From: Gammaproteobacteria bacterium | GTDB taxonomy: Bacteria > Pseudomonadota > Gammaproteobacteria > SZUA-229 | Direction: 5' to 3' | DNA: 9,163 bases | NCBI GenBank assembly: GCA_015484935.1 | Contig: WFUQ01000073.1 | Span: 1 to 9,163 of the forward strand | In this document: piece after piece, positions 1 through 5,417 of the stretch | Position numbering within the stretch: position 1 is the first letter of the stretch | Layout of the letters: each line of letters starts with the position of its first letter | Notes under the pieces: model-generated | Told to the model about the DNA's origin: nothing | Seen by the model: only the letters and a program-made list of their open reading frames with translations | Databases searched by the model: none | Translations under genes and position numbers: made by a program

Positions 1-224
1 AAACCCGTTCAGCGGACATGTTACAGACCAACCCGAAATTCATCCTGCGAAATTACATGGCAGAGATAGCGATAAAGAAAGCACGGGATGAACAGGACTA
101 CTCAGAGATAGATGCTCTGATGCAACTTATGCAGGCACCTTATGACGAGCATCCAGAATATGCGCATTATGCCGGCCATCCACCTGACTGGGCGCAATCG
201 TTATCGGTGAGTTGTTCGTCCTGA
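1..224 (+). CDS. selO: SelO (YdiU/UPF0061) protein adenylyltransferase, C-terminal fragment
   Basis: Only the last 74 codons are present; the frame is open to the left edge. The visible tail reads through NPKFILRNYMAE, a run of acidic residues, PYDEHPEYAHYAGHPPDWAQ and ends SVSCSS, which is the characteristic SelO/YdiU C-terminus. SelO is a pseudokinase-fold enzyme that transfers AMP from ATP to hydroxyl side chains of proteins and is linked to oxidative-stress responses. The cysteine three residues from the end sits where eukaryotic SelO has selenocysteine; bacterial enzymes usually have Cys, and TGT is used here. The gene runs convergently into the DUF938 gene with 5 bp between the stop codons. 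The catalytic kinase-like core lies outside the window, so activity cannot be judged. Confidence 0.93.
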   Translation, partial: TRSADMLQTNPKFILRNYMAEIAIKKARDEQDYSEIDALMQLMQAPYDEHPEYAHYAGHPPDWAQSLSVSCSS

Positions 225-238
225 GCTGTTCAGGTTTT
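220..238 (+). terminator. Short hairpin plus T-run between convergent selO and DUF938 genes
   Basis: CCTGA (220-224) and TCAGG (230-234) are perfectly complementary around a 5-nt loop, and TTTT follows at 235-238. The left arm contains the selO stop codon and the right arm contains the reverse-strand stop codon of the DUF938 gene. On the plus strand this resembles a minimal intrinsic terminator for selO. The stem is only 5 bp, so it may be weak. Confidence 0.45.
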
Positions 239-838
239 CTGCCAGTAGAGTATCCGGTTGTTTGCCGGCATCGCCAGGTCTTCCTGTAGTGACAGCCCGG
301 CTGATACCGCCAGTCGATCCAGTTCTTCGAAGTGTTTTATGCCACTCCGTGAGTCTCGTGCGTGCAACCAGTCATCGAAACGCCTGTTACTGTCGCTGGT
401 GTAATCACCGTGATAGTTGAACGGACCATAGACGAATAATTTTCCACGATCACCCAGTATCTGCCCCACCCCCTGAAACATAGCGGCTACATCCTCATCG
501 TGCATGATATGACAGGTGTTGGCTGTGAAAACTGCATCGACCTGCATCTGTGGCCATGCCGACGAGGAAACATTCAGCTCGATCGGCGCTTCAAGGTTTT
601 GCAGATTCGCATCCTCTAGCCAACAGCGGATACCCGGAAGATAGTCTCTCTGATCACTGGTATGCCACACCAGATGAGGCAATTTCGATGCAAAATAAAC
701 TGCATGTTGACCGGTGCCGCTACCTATCTCCAGAACCGAGCGACAATCCTGCAGGCGTGGCTGGATGATCTCCAGTATCGGATCTTTGTTCTGATCGCAG
801 GATTCGGAATAGGGTTTGTTGATTCTGCTCATCGTCAC
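230..838 (-). CDS. DUF938 family SAM-dependent methyltransferase-like protein
   Basis: About 200 residues, the usual size of the DUF938 (UPF0585) family. The N-terminal signature KPYSESCDQNKDPIL is followed by the class I SAM-binding glycine motif LEIGSGTGQHA (residues 36-46) and by the family's NTCHIMHDEDV segment (107-117) that takes the place of motif IV. There is no signal peptide or membrane segment, so it is cytoplasmic. Its substrate is not established for the family. The start is ambiguous: GTG at 838 lies 3 bp after the upstream stop with a GAG at suitable distance; ATG two codons later (832) is equally possible. It is last in the operon dsbB - DUF2384 - DUF938, and translation is probably coupled to the gene before it. 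Confidence 0.9.
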   Translation of the reverse strand: MTMSRINKPYSESCDQNKDPILEIIQPRLQDCRSVLEIGSGTGQHAVYFASKLPHLVWHTSDQRDYLPGIRCWLEDANLQNLEAPIELNVSSSAWPQMQVDAVFTANTCHIMHDEDVAAMFQGVGQILGDRGKLFVYGPFNYHGDYTSDSNRRFDDWLHARDSRSGIKHFEELDRLAVSAGLSLQEDLAMPANNRILYWQKT

Positions 839-841
839 ATG

Positions 842-1219
842 TCACTCTGTTGATAGTTGCTGTTCGAGGTGTTCGATAACGAGCCCGATCCGGTCATCAT
901 CGACGATGAGTAGATGCGGTGTCGTATCATCGAGCAAGGTATTCTGTGAACGTAGCCAGTGCCGCATAGCGACACCATCACCGTGCTTGTACCGATGCAG
1001 TAATTGATAGAAACGCACGAACTGTTCGGCGTAATGCCATTGTGTACTGCCCTCTTCGATGATTGATTTGGCACTGGTCAATCGCCCGATATCGTCACAG
1101 CGGATATGTAATACCCGAGCCAGCTCCGCATTGAGCATATCCAGCTGCTGGATTATCTGTATGACCGACTGCGTCAGTCTGCGTCCACTACTGCTGGCAT
1201 CCTGGATATCGAAGGCCAT
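842..1219 (-). CDS. DUF2384 (Xre/MbcA/ParS toxin-binding domain) protein, orphan antitoxin-like
   Basis: A 125-residue protein. The N-terminal half (about residues 16-60) has helical segments resembling the Xre-like helix-turn-helix of the MbcA/ParS/Xre antitoxin family (LNAELARVLHI, then DDIGRL). The C-terminal half matches the DUF2384 toxin-binding pattern: FVRFYQLLHRYKHGDGVAMRHWLRS, then NTLLDDTTPHLLI, a DDDRIGLVIEHL helix and the end. In typical systems this domain caps a RES-domain NAD-degrading toxin encoded next door. No RES gene is present here; the neighbours are dsbB (7 bp upstream) and the DUF938 gene (3 bp downstream). It is therefore more likely a domesticated regulator or a stand-alone family member than a working antitoxin. 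Assignment rests on motif resemblance; the role in this operon is unknown. Confidence 0.75.
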   Translation of the reverse strand: MAFDIQDASSSGRRLTQSVIQIIQQLDMLNAELARVLHIRCDDIGRLTSAKSIIEEGSTQWHYAEQFVRFYQLLHRYKHGDGVAMRHWLRSQNTLLDDTTPHLLIVDDDRIGLVIEHLEQQLSTE

Positions 1220-1226
1220 GATTCAG

Positions 1227-1736
1227 CTATTTTTTCAATACCAGAGCAGCCAGAAAAGCCAGACTGAGAATCAGCAACAAGACGGAGATCACCAACAGCG
1301 ATTCCGCCATGGTGATACCGAGGAATAACTCCGGGGTATAACCGCAGGAGGTCTGCACTTCGAACACAGAGGGTAACCATCGCTCGATATCAAACCACTT
1401 CGGGAAACCGAGGCTGAAATCGCAGCTGCCGAAGATGAAACCCCGTTCGGTGCCGAGCAACTGCCACGCCCGGTCTATCATGGCAGCCGAAACGATCGCG
1501 ACCAGAACATGGCAGCTCATATTGGCGGCACGTTTTCGTGCAGCGAACACTCCTGCCATTGCGATCAACATCAGTAATACGGTCAGTATGCGTACATGGA
1601 TGCAGACGATACAGGGCGGATAATCCAGTACATGCTGATAGATCAGCGCAGTGGTTTCCAGTGAGAGAGCAAAAATGAACAGCAACAGCCAATAGCTGCG
1701 TCTCTGTGCATACTCAAGAAAATAGTTAGTCAACAT
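1227..1736 (-). CDS. dsbB: Disulfide bond formation protein B (DsbB)
   Basis: 169 residues, close to the 176 of E. coli DsbB and alignable end to end. DsbB reoxidises periplasmic DsbA and passes the electrons to quinone in the inner membrane. Four hydrophobic segments lie near residues 14-34, 48-66, 75-93 and 144-165. Both redox pairs are present: CIVC (Cys42, Cys45) in the first periplasmic loop and Cys105 / Cys131 in the second (GSCDFSLGFPKW and QTSCGYTPELFLG). Arg49, equivalent to the quinone-binding Arg48 of E. coli, follows the first pair. One extra cysteine, Cys75, is near the third membrane segment. It is the first gene of a three-gene leftward operon. No DsbA gene is in the window, and no clear ribosome binding site precedes the ATG. 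Confidence 0.96.
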   Translation of the reverse strand: MLTNYFLEYAQRRSYWLLLFIFALSLETTALIYQHVLDYPPCIVCIHVRILTVLLMLIAMAGVFAARKRAANMSCHVLVAIVSAAMIDRAWQLLGTERGFIFGSCDFSLGFPKWFDIERWLPSVFEVQTSCGYTPELFLGITMAESLLVISVLLLILSLAFLAALVLKK

Positions 1737-1750
1737 CGTATGTCAGCCGT

Positions 1751-1766
1751 ATTAGTTGGTACTAAT
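1751..1766. promoter_or_regulatory. Palindromic operator-like site in the dsbB / TIGR02647 divergent gap
   Basis: ATTAGT (1751-1756), spacer TGGT, ACTAAT (1761-1766): a perfect 6-bp-arm palindrome in the 102-bp gap between the two divergent genes. It touches the candidate leftward -10 element and would cover the dsbB transcription start, a position typical for a repressor site. I cannot name the regulator. Confidence 0.4.
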
Positions 1767-1770
1767 GATA
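1765..1770 (-). promoter_or_regulatory. Candidate -10 element for the dsbB operon
   Basis: On the minus strand this reads TATCAT, five of six matches to TATAAT, about 30 bp before the dsbB ATG. No good -35 hexamer lies 16-18 bp upstream, so the promoter is weak or needs an activator. Confidence 0.35.
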
Positions 1771-1838
1771 CATGGTTTTGCATATAGGCAGGAGCCTGTT
1801 AGTATTGGCGATTCACTCATCTGCCGGATACGATTGCT

Positions 1839-2087
1839 ATGCCTTATTCACATGAACAGATCGCAGAGCTGGATATATTGATCCGCTACAATCTGGATTC
1901 CAGCCAGCAGGGCATCAAGGTTCATTCATCTGCCGACAACGATATGATCGATGCAGTCGAAAGGTTGTTCGATAAAGGTCTGGTGACTGCGCGAGACGGT
2001 GGTTATCTGACTGACCTCGGCAGGAAAGCGGCCGAACATGCCCAGGCACTCATGCTGATGCTGGCTGACCAACGTATGGCAAGCTGA
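1839..2087 (+). CDS. TIGR02647 family small protein
   Basis: An 82-residue protein that matches the TIGR02647 family along its length: MPYSHEQIAELDILIRYNLD, then SSQQGIKVH, a MIDAVERLFDKGLVT helix, DGGYLTDLGRKAAEHAQ and a short tail. The family is a conserved hypothetical group seen mainly in gammaproteobacteria. The layout of helices ending in a DGGYLT turn looks like a small winged-helix domain, so DNA or protein binding is possible, but no function is established. It is soluble, with no signal peptide and no cysteines. It is divergent from dsbB and lies 86 bp before the acyltransferase gene on the same strand, so the two may share a transcript. A weak upstream promoter may exist (TTGCAT 1778-1783, TAGTAT 1800-1805). 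Confidence 0.85.
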   Translation: MPYSHEQIAELDILIRYNLDSSQQGIKVHSSADNDMIDAVERLFDKGLVTARDGGYLTDLGRKAAEHAQALMLMLADQRMAS

Positions 2088-2088
2088 T

Positions 2089-2174
2089 CCAGACCGGCTT
2101 CACCAGAATTCTGACTATCGATATCTTATCGACTGGCTTATCACGCAGGGTTTACCTCGATCCGGTCTGGTGAA
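2089..2174 (+). repeat. Overlapping inverted repeats spanning the acyltransferase leader
   Basis: CCAGACCGG (2089-2097) is a perfect 9-base inverted match to CCGGTCTGG (2162-2170). TTCACCAGA (2099-2107) is a perfect 9-base inverted match to TCTGGTGAA (2166-2174). The right arms overlap by 5 bases, so the pairings exclude each other, and the second reaches the first base of the acyltransferase start codon. In RNA either stem could hide the ribosome binding region. The loops are about 58-64 nt long. Confidence 0.4.
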
Positions 2175-2938
2175 TGCGTAAAGCGATAATCAATCTGTTT
2201 GTTCTGCCACTGACATGGTCTGTGTTGATCCTGCTCAGTATGCTGCTCTATATCCTGTCATATCTGCCCAAACGTTTTTCCGGGCGTTATTATCATCATC
2301 TGTCGCGTGTCTGGTGCAGACTGTTCGTACGTGGTCTGGATGTCGATCTTCGACTGGTCTGCCACAATAAACAGCCCATTCCGGCACAGTTCATCCTGGT
2401 TGCCAATCATCCATCGGCACTGGAAGACTTCGGTATCCCTGCTCTGTTCGATATCTATCCACTTGCCAAAGCCGGTGTGCGTGACTGGTTTATCCTCGGC
2501 AGGATAAGTGATTATGCCGGTACGATCTATGTATTCCGTGATAACAAAAACTCCAGACGTGCCGCGCTACAGTCTTTGATCGATGCTGCGCGAGCGGGGA
2601 AAAGCCTGGTCATCTTTCCGGAAGGCGGTTGCAAGGGTCGGCGTATCTATAAAAAGTTTCATACCGGTGCCTTCGATATCGCGATACAGACTGGTGTTCC
2701 GATCCTGCCGGTCTATCTCGAATATGTCGATGAAGATACCTTCGAATGGCTGGGCCAAACCTTGCTCATGAAGCTGTGGCAGATATTCAGAAGCAACAAG
2801 AACAGGGTGAATTATCACGTGTTCGATGCGATTGAACCGGACGGTTTCACTGACAAGGTCGAGTTCGCCAACCAGGTACACACACGTTTCGTAGAATGGG
2901 ATCGTCAACGTTGCGCGAACAACAAGCTCGAACCGTAA
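2174..2938 (+). CDS. PlsC-like membrane acyltransferase (1-acylglycerol-3-phosphate acyltransferase family)
   Basis: A 254-residue protein with an N-terminal hydrophobic anchor (about residues 5-31) followed by a PlsC acyltransferase domain. The four family blocks are visible: the catalytic block ANHPSALEDF (77-86), the second block GTIYVFRD (116-123), FPEGG (148-152) and VPILPVYLEY (175-184). The family moves acyl groups from acyl-ACP or acyl-CoA to a lysophospholipid or related acceptor at the inner face of the inner membrane. The catalytic histidine (His79) has six residues to the next Asp (Asp85) rather than five, giving H-x5-D with Glu84 in the classical acid position; similar spacing occurs in some PlsC-like relatives. 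It lacks the features of a housekeeping PlsC close to E. coli, so it is probably an accessory acyltransferase. The acceptor is unknown. Confidence 0.86.
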   Translation: MRKAIINLFVLPLTWSVLILLSMLLYILSYLPKRFSGRYYHHLSRVWCRLFVRGLDVDLRLVCHNKQPIPAQFILVANHPSALEDFGIPALFDIYPLAKAGVRDWFILGRISDYAGTIYVFRDNKNSRRAALQSLIDAARAGKSLVIFPEGGCKGRRIYKKFHTGAFDIAIQTGVPILPVYLEYVDEDTFEWLGQTLLMKLWQIFRSNKNRVNYHVFDAIEPDGFTDKVEFANQVHTRFVEWDRQRCANNKLEP

Positions 2939-3072
2939 CACCCTCCAGCGATAGCTCGCATTAGCCAGACTACTTTCTTACACACCTGTTTGTCGAATAT
3001 CGTTTACAAAGCGCTATCAGATCTGGCCTGATTCCACTTTCCGATGAATGGTAGTTTAGTCTCCCACCAGAA

Positions 3073-3106
3073 AAAGCACTGTATTACATAATAAATACAA
3101 TGCTTT
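3073..3106. repeat. Long imperfect hairpin, 13-bp arms
   Basis: AAAGCACTGTATT (3073-3085) pairs with AATACAATGCTTT (3094-3106) at 12 of 13 positions, with one C/A mismatch and an 8-base loop. It is preceded by two further A and followed by AC, so there is no proper T-run for a plus-strand terminator. It lies 135 bp after the acyltransferase stop. It may be a weak terminator, a protein-binding site or a processed RNA structure. Confidence 0.55.
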
Positions 3107-3216
3107 ACAAGACTTCTTGAAAGTAATTTCACGTTACTGAGCGTAGCAATCCAGCCGACGAATCAACACGATTTTTCGATTATTGGGCTATTCTTATGAT
3201 TCCGACAGGAACTGTA

Positions 3217-3234
3217 TGTAAACAAAAATTTACA
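3217..3234. promoter_or_regulatory. Perfect TyrR/PhhR-type box upstream of the GGDEF-EAL gene
   Basis: TGTAAA (3217-3222), six bases, TTTACA (3229-3234). This is exactly the published consensus of the strong TyrR box (TGTAAA-N6-TTTACA) of E. coli TyrR and its Pseudomonas relative PhhR, regulators that respond to aromatic amino acids. It lies about 130 bp before the favoured start codon. No tyrR gene is in the window, so the protein that binds here is inferred. Confidence 0.55.
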
Positions 3235-3351
3235 ATAAATCTCATGACACAACACATGCAGTTTCAAGTCTCAAGAAGAGTGGTGAACGTGTTTTATATT
3301 AAACCTGCAGCAGCAAACTTCTCTCAAATAGTATGTATAAAATAGTTCCTC

Positions 3352-3357
3352 AGGAAA
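3352..3357 (+). promoter_or_regulatory. Ribosome binding site that selects the GGDEF-EAL start
   Basis: AGGAAA lies 8 bases before the ATG at 3366. The earlier in-frame ATG at 3333 has no Shine-Dalgarno sequence before it, so this site argues for the shorter protein. Confidence 0.6.
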
Positions 3358-3365
3358 ATAATGTC

Positions 3366-5408
3366 ATGCTTGAGCATCAGGTCGAGCCGCTGTTTAAAGC
3401 GACCGCTCCCGGTGGACTTGCGAACATCTTCGCTGCATTTCTCGTGTTCACCCTCCTCAGCGGAACCCACCATGAAGCCGACGCATTATGGCTGACCAGT
3501 GGCGTGATCCTGTTATCGCTGTTACGTATCGTAGTGGCACGCGACTATCTGTTGAAAAAGACTTATTCACTACAGACCTACCTGAACACACATGTCTTCC
3601 TGACTTTCCTGATAGGGTTGACCTGGGGTGTCTGCATCTTCATACAGAATGACCCCAGTGACGAGGCGATCAGGAATATCGTGTTCCTGTTAAATTTCGG
3701 GCTGATAGCGGGCAGTATCACTACGCTCTCGACCTATAAGGCCGCTTATCTGGCATACAGTCTGCCGCAACTGTTAGCCATCGTACTCGTCTTTATCGTC
3801 ATCGATACCGCGGTCAGTCATTACATGGCATTTGCGGTATTTTTATCGACCGTCTTCATGATGACGGCCAGCTTCAGTATCAACCGTAGTCACAAGACCG
3901 AGGTAGAACTGACCTACAACAACAAACAGTTGATCAATGATCTGAACAACGAGATAGGTATCCGGGAACAGATACAGCTGGAACTCGAAGACAACAAACG
4001 AAAACTGGAACAGACAGTAGCTGAACGCACCAAGGATCTGGTCGAGACCAACACCGACCTGGAAAAGGTTATCGAGAAGAAAGAGCTGGCTGAAGAGAGC
4101 TTGCAGTATCTGGCTTATCACGACGAGTTGACCGGGCTTCCGAACCGTAACCTGTTGATCAACCGTATCGACCACTCTATAGAGACTGCGCATCGGAACA
4201 AACAGCAACTCGGTATCCTGTTCCTCGATCTGGACAGATTCAAGGCGATCAACGACAGTCTCGGCCACATCATCGGTGACAAACTCATAAAACAGGTCGC
4301 TAAACGACTGCAACGTACCTTGCGCAAGGAGGATACCATCTCCCGAAACGGTGGCGACGAGTTCGTGGTCGTCATCCAGCGGATGGAGAGCAGTGAAGAA
4401 GCAATCGGTATCGCGCAGAAGCTGATAGAGACATTGACCAGTATCTTCGAGATCGATTCACACAAAATACACATCGGTGCGAGTATCGGTATCAGTGTCT
4501 TCCCGAACGATGGTGACACCGCTCTCAGCCTTCTGAGAAATGCTGATACCGCTATGTTCAGTGCAAAGAAGGCGGGTGGTAACCGTCTCCAGTTCTACAA
4601 TGAAAGCATGTCAAACCGTCTGCGTGAACGTCTCACACTCGAGAGCGAACTGCATGCAGCGATAAACCGTGATGAATTCTATATGGTCTATCAACCACAG
4701 GTGAACTGTGAGACCGGACATACCATCGGCTTCGAAGCCCTGCTCCGATGGGAGAACAAGAAACTCGGGCACATCGGTCCGGACCAGTTCATCCCCTTAC
4801 TGGAAGAAACCGGTCTCATCTATGACGTCGGTGAGTGGGTCATCCACGAAGTGATCGACTTCATCAGCAAGGGCAATATCGGCGACGCATCTGTCTCCAT
4901 AAACCTGTCAGCATTGCAGTGCGGTGATATCGAATTTGTGGATTTCATACGCGATGAGATAAAGCACGCAGGCATCAAAGCATCGCAGGTCGAGTTTGAA
5001 GTGACAGAATCTATCCTGATCAATGATTTCGAGATGACTGAAGTATTCCTGAACGAGCTACACGATATCGGCTGCAGCATCGCACTGGATGATTTTGGAA
5101 CAGGATATACCTCTATGAGTTATCTTACCCGTCTGCCTATCGATGTCATCAAGGTCGATCAGAGCTTCATCCGCAACATCGATTCCAATACGACGCTGGA
5201 GAACATCGTCAAGGCCATCGTCAATATGAGTTCGAGTCTGGGCATGACCAATATCTTCGAGGGAGTAGAGACCGACGCCGAGCTTGAAGTAGTCAAGAAA
5301 CTGAATGGCTCACTGGTTCAGGGATACCTGTTCAGTAGACCACTGGATGTAATCAACGTCGAAGGCTGGATGTCACACGAACGTCCTGCAGACTGTCAGG
5401 CACTGTAG
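3366..5408 (+). CDS. Membrane GGDEF-EAL protein (diguanylate cyclase / cyclic-di-GMP phosphodiesterase)
   Basis: 680 residues from this ATG; an upstream in-frame ATG at 3333 would add 11 residues but has no ribosome binding site. Order: about six hydrophobic membrane segments (residues 15-170), a charged coiled coil (about 175-245), GGDEF domain (about 246-415), EAL domain (about 425-670). The GGDEF motif is exact (329-333), the metal-binding LDLD is at 287-290, and the inhibitory RxxD site (RKED, 320-323) sits five residues before it. EAL residues are all visible: Glu457 of EALLR, Asn513, Glu545 of EVTE, Asp575-Asp576 of DDFGTGY, Lys596, Glu632 of EGVET and Gln652. Both activities are therefore possible, making and degrading cyclic-di-GMP at the inner membrane. 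The membrane part is not a sensor domain I can name. It converges on the methyltransferase gene with a 9-bp gap. Confidence 0.95.
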   Translation: MLEHQVEPLFKATAPGGLANIFAAFLVFTLLSGTHHEADALWLTSGVILLSLLRIVVARDYLLKKTYSLQTYLNTHVFLTFLIGLTWGVCIFIQNDPSDEAIRNIVFLLNFGLIAGSITTLSTYKAAYLAYSLPQLLAIVLVFIVIDTAVSHYMAFAVFLSTVFMMTASFSINRSHKTEVELTYNNKQLINDLNNEIGIREQIQLELEDNKRKLEQTVAERTKDLVETNTDLEKVIEKKELAEESLQYLAYHDELTGLPNRNLLINRIDHSIETAHRNKQQLGILFLDLDRFKAINDSLGHIIGDKLIKQVAKRLQRTLRKEDTISRNGGDEFVVVIQRMESSEEAIGIAQKLIETLTSIFEIDSHKIHIGASIGISVFPNDGDTALSLLRNADTAMFSAKKAGGNRLQFYNESMSNRLRERLTLESELHAAINRDEFYMVYQPQVNCETGHTIGFEALLRWENKKLGHIGPDQFIPLLEETGLIYDVGEWVIHEVIDFISKGNIGDASVSINLSALQCGDIEFVDFIRDEIKHAGIKASQVEFEVTESILINDFEMTEVFLNELHDIGCSIALDDFGTGYTSMSYLTRLPIDVIKVDQSFIRNIDSNTTLENIVKAIVNMSSSLGMTNIFEGVETDAELEVVKKLNGSLVQGYLFSRPLDVINVEGWMSHERPADCQAL

Positions 5409-5417
5409 CCGCACCAT

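Larger units (their letters stand above)
2939..3365. other. AT-rich intergenic region before the GGDEF-EAL gene
   Basis: About 0.4 kb with no convincing gene on either strand. Contents that I can support: a 13-bp-arm hairpin (3073-3106), a TyrR-type palindrome (3217-3234), three copies of TTTACAA (3003-3009, 3104-3110, 3229-3235), and possible -10 hexamers TATGAT (3195-3200) and TATATT (3295-3300) without good -35 partners. No strong intrinsic terminator follows the acyltransferase stop codon; the only nearby stem (GCGA / TCGC around 2949) is 4 bp with no T-run. Confidence 0.6.

Noticed and set aside
835..1074. A 79-codon minus-strand frame within the DUF2384 gene
   Set aside because: Out-of-frame shadow of the DUF2384 reading frame, without family resemblance.
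2567..2941. A 124-codon minus-strand open frame opposite the acyltransferase
   Set aside because: It is the antisense of a gene with clear PlsC motifs and shows no motif of its own.
3229..3257. TTTACA as the -35 of the GGDEF-EAL promoter
   Set aside because: No acceptable -10 hexamer follows at 16-18 bp, so I read it as the right half of the TyrR-type palindrome instead.
3843..4313. A 156-codon minus-strand open frame opposite the GGDEF-EAL gene
   Set aside because: It lies opposite the coiled coil and GGDEF domain; the Val/Leu/Gln-rich product is what antisense of such codons gives.
3366..5408. Calling the GGDEF-EAL protein an RpfR orthologue
   Set aside because: RpfR starts with an RpfF-interaction region and a PAS domain; this protein begins with about six membrane segments and a coiled coil.
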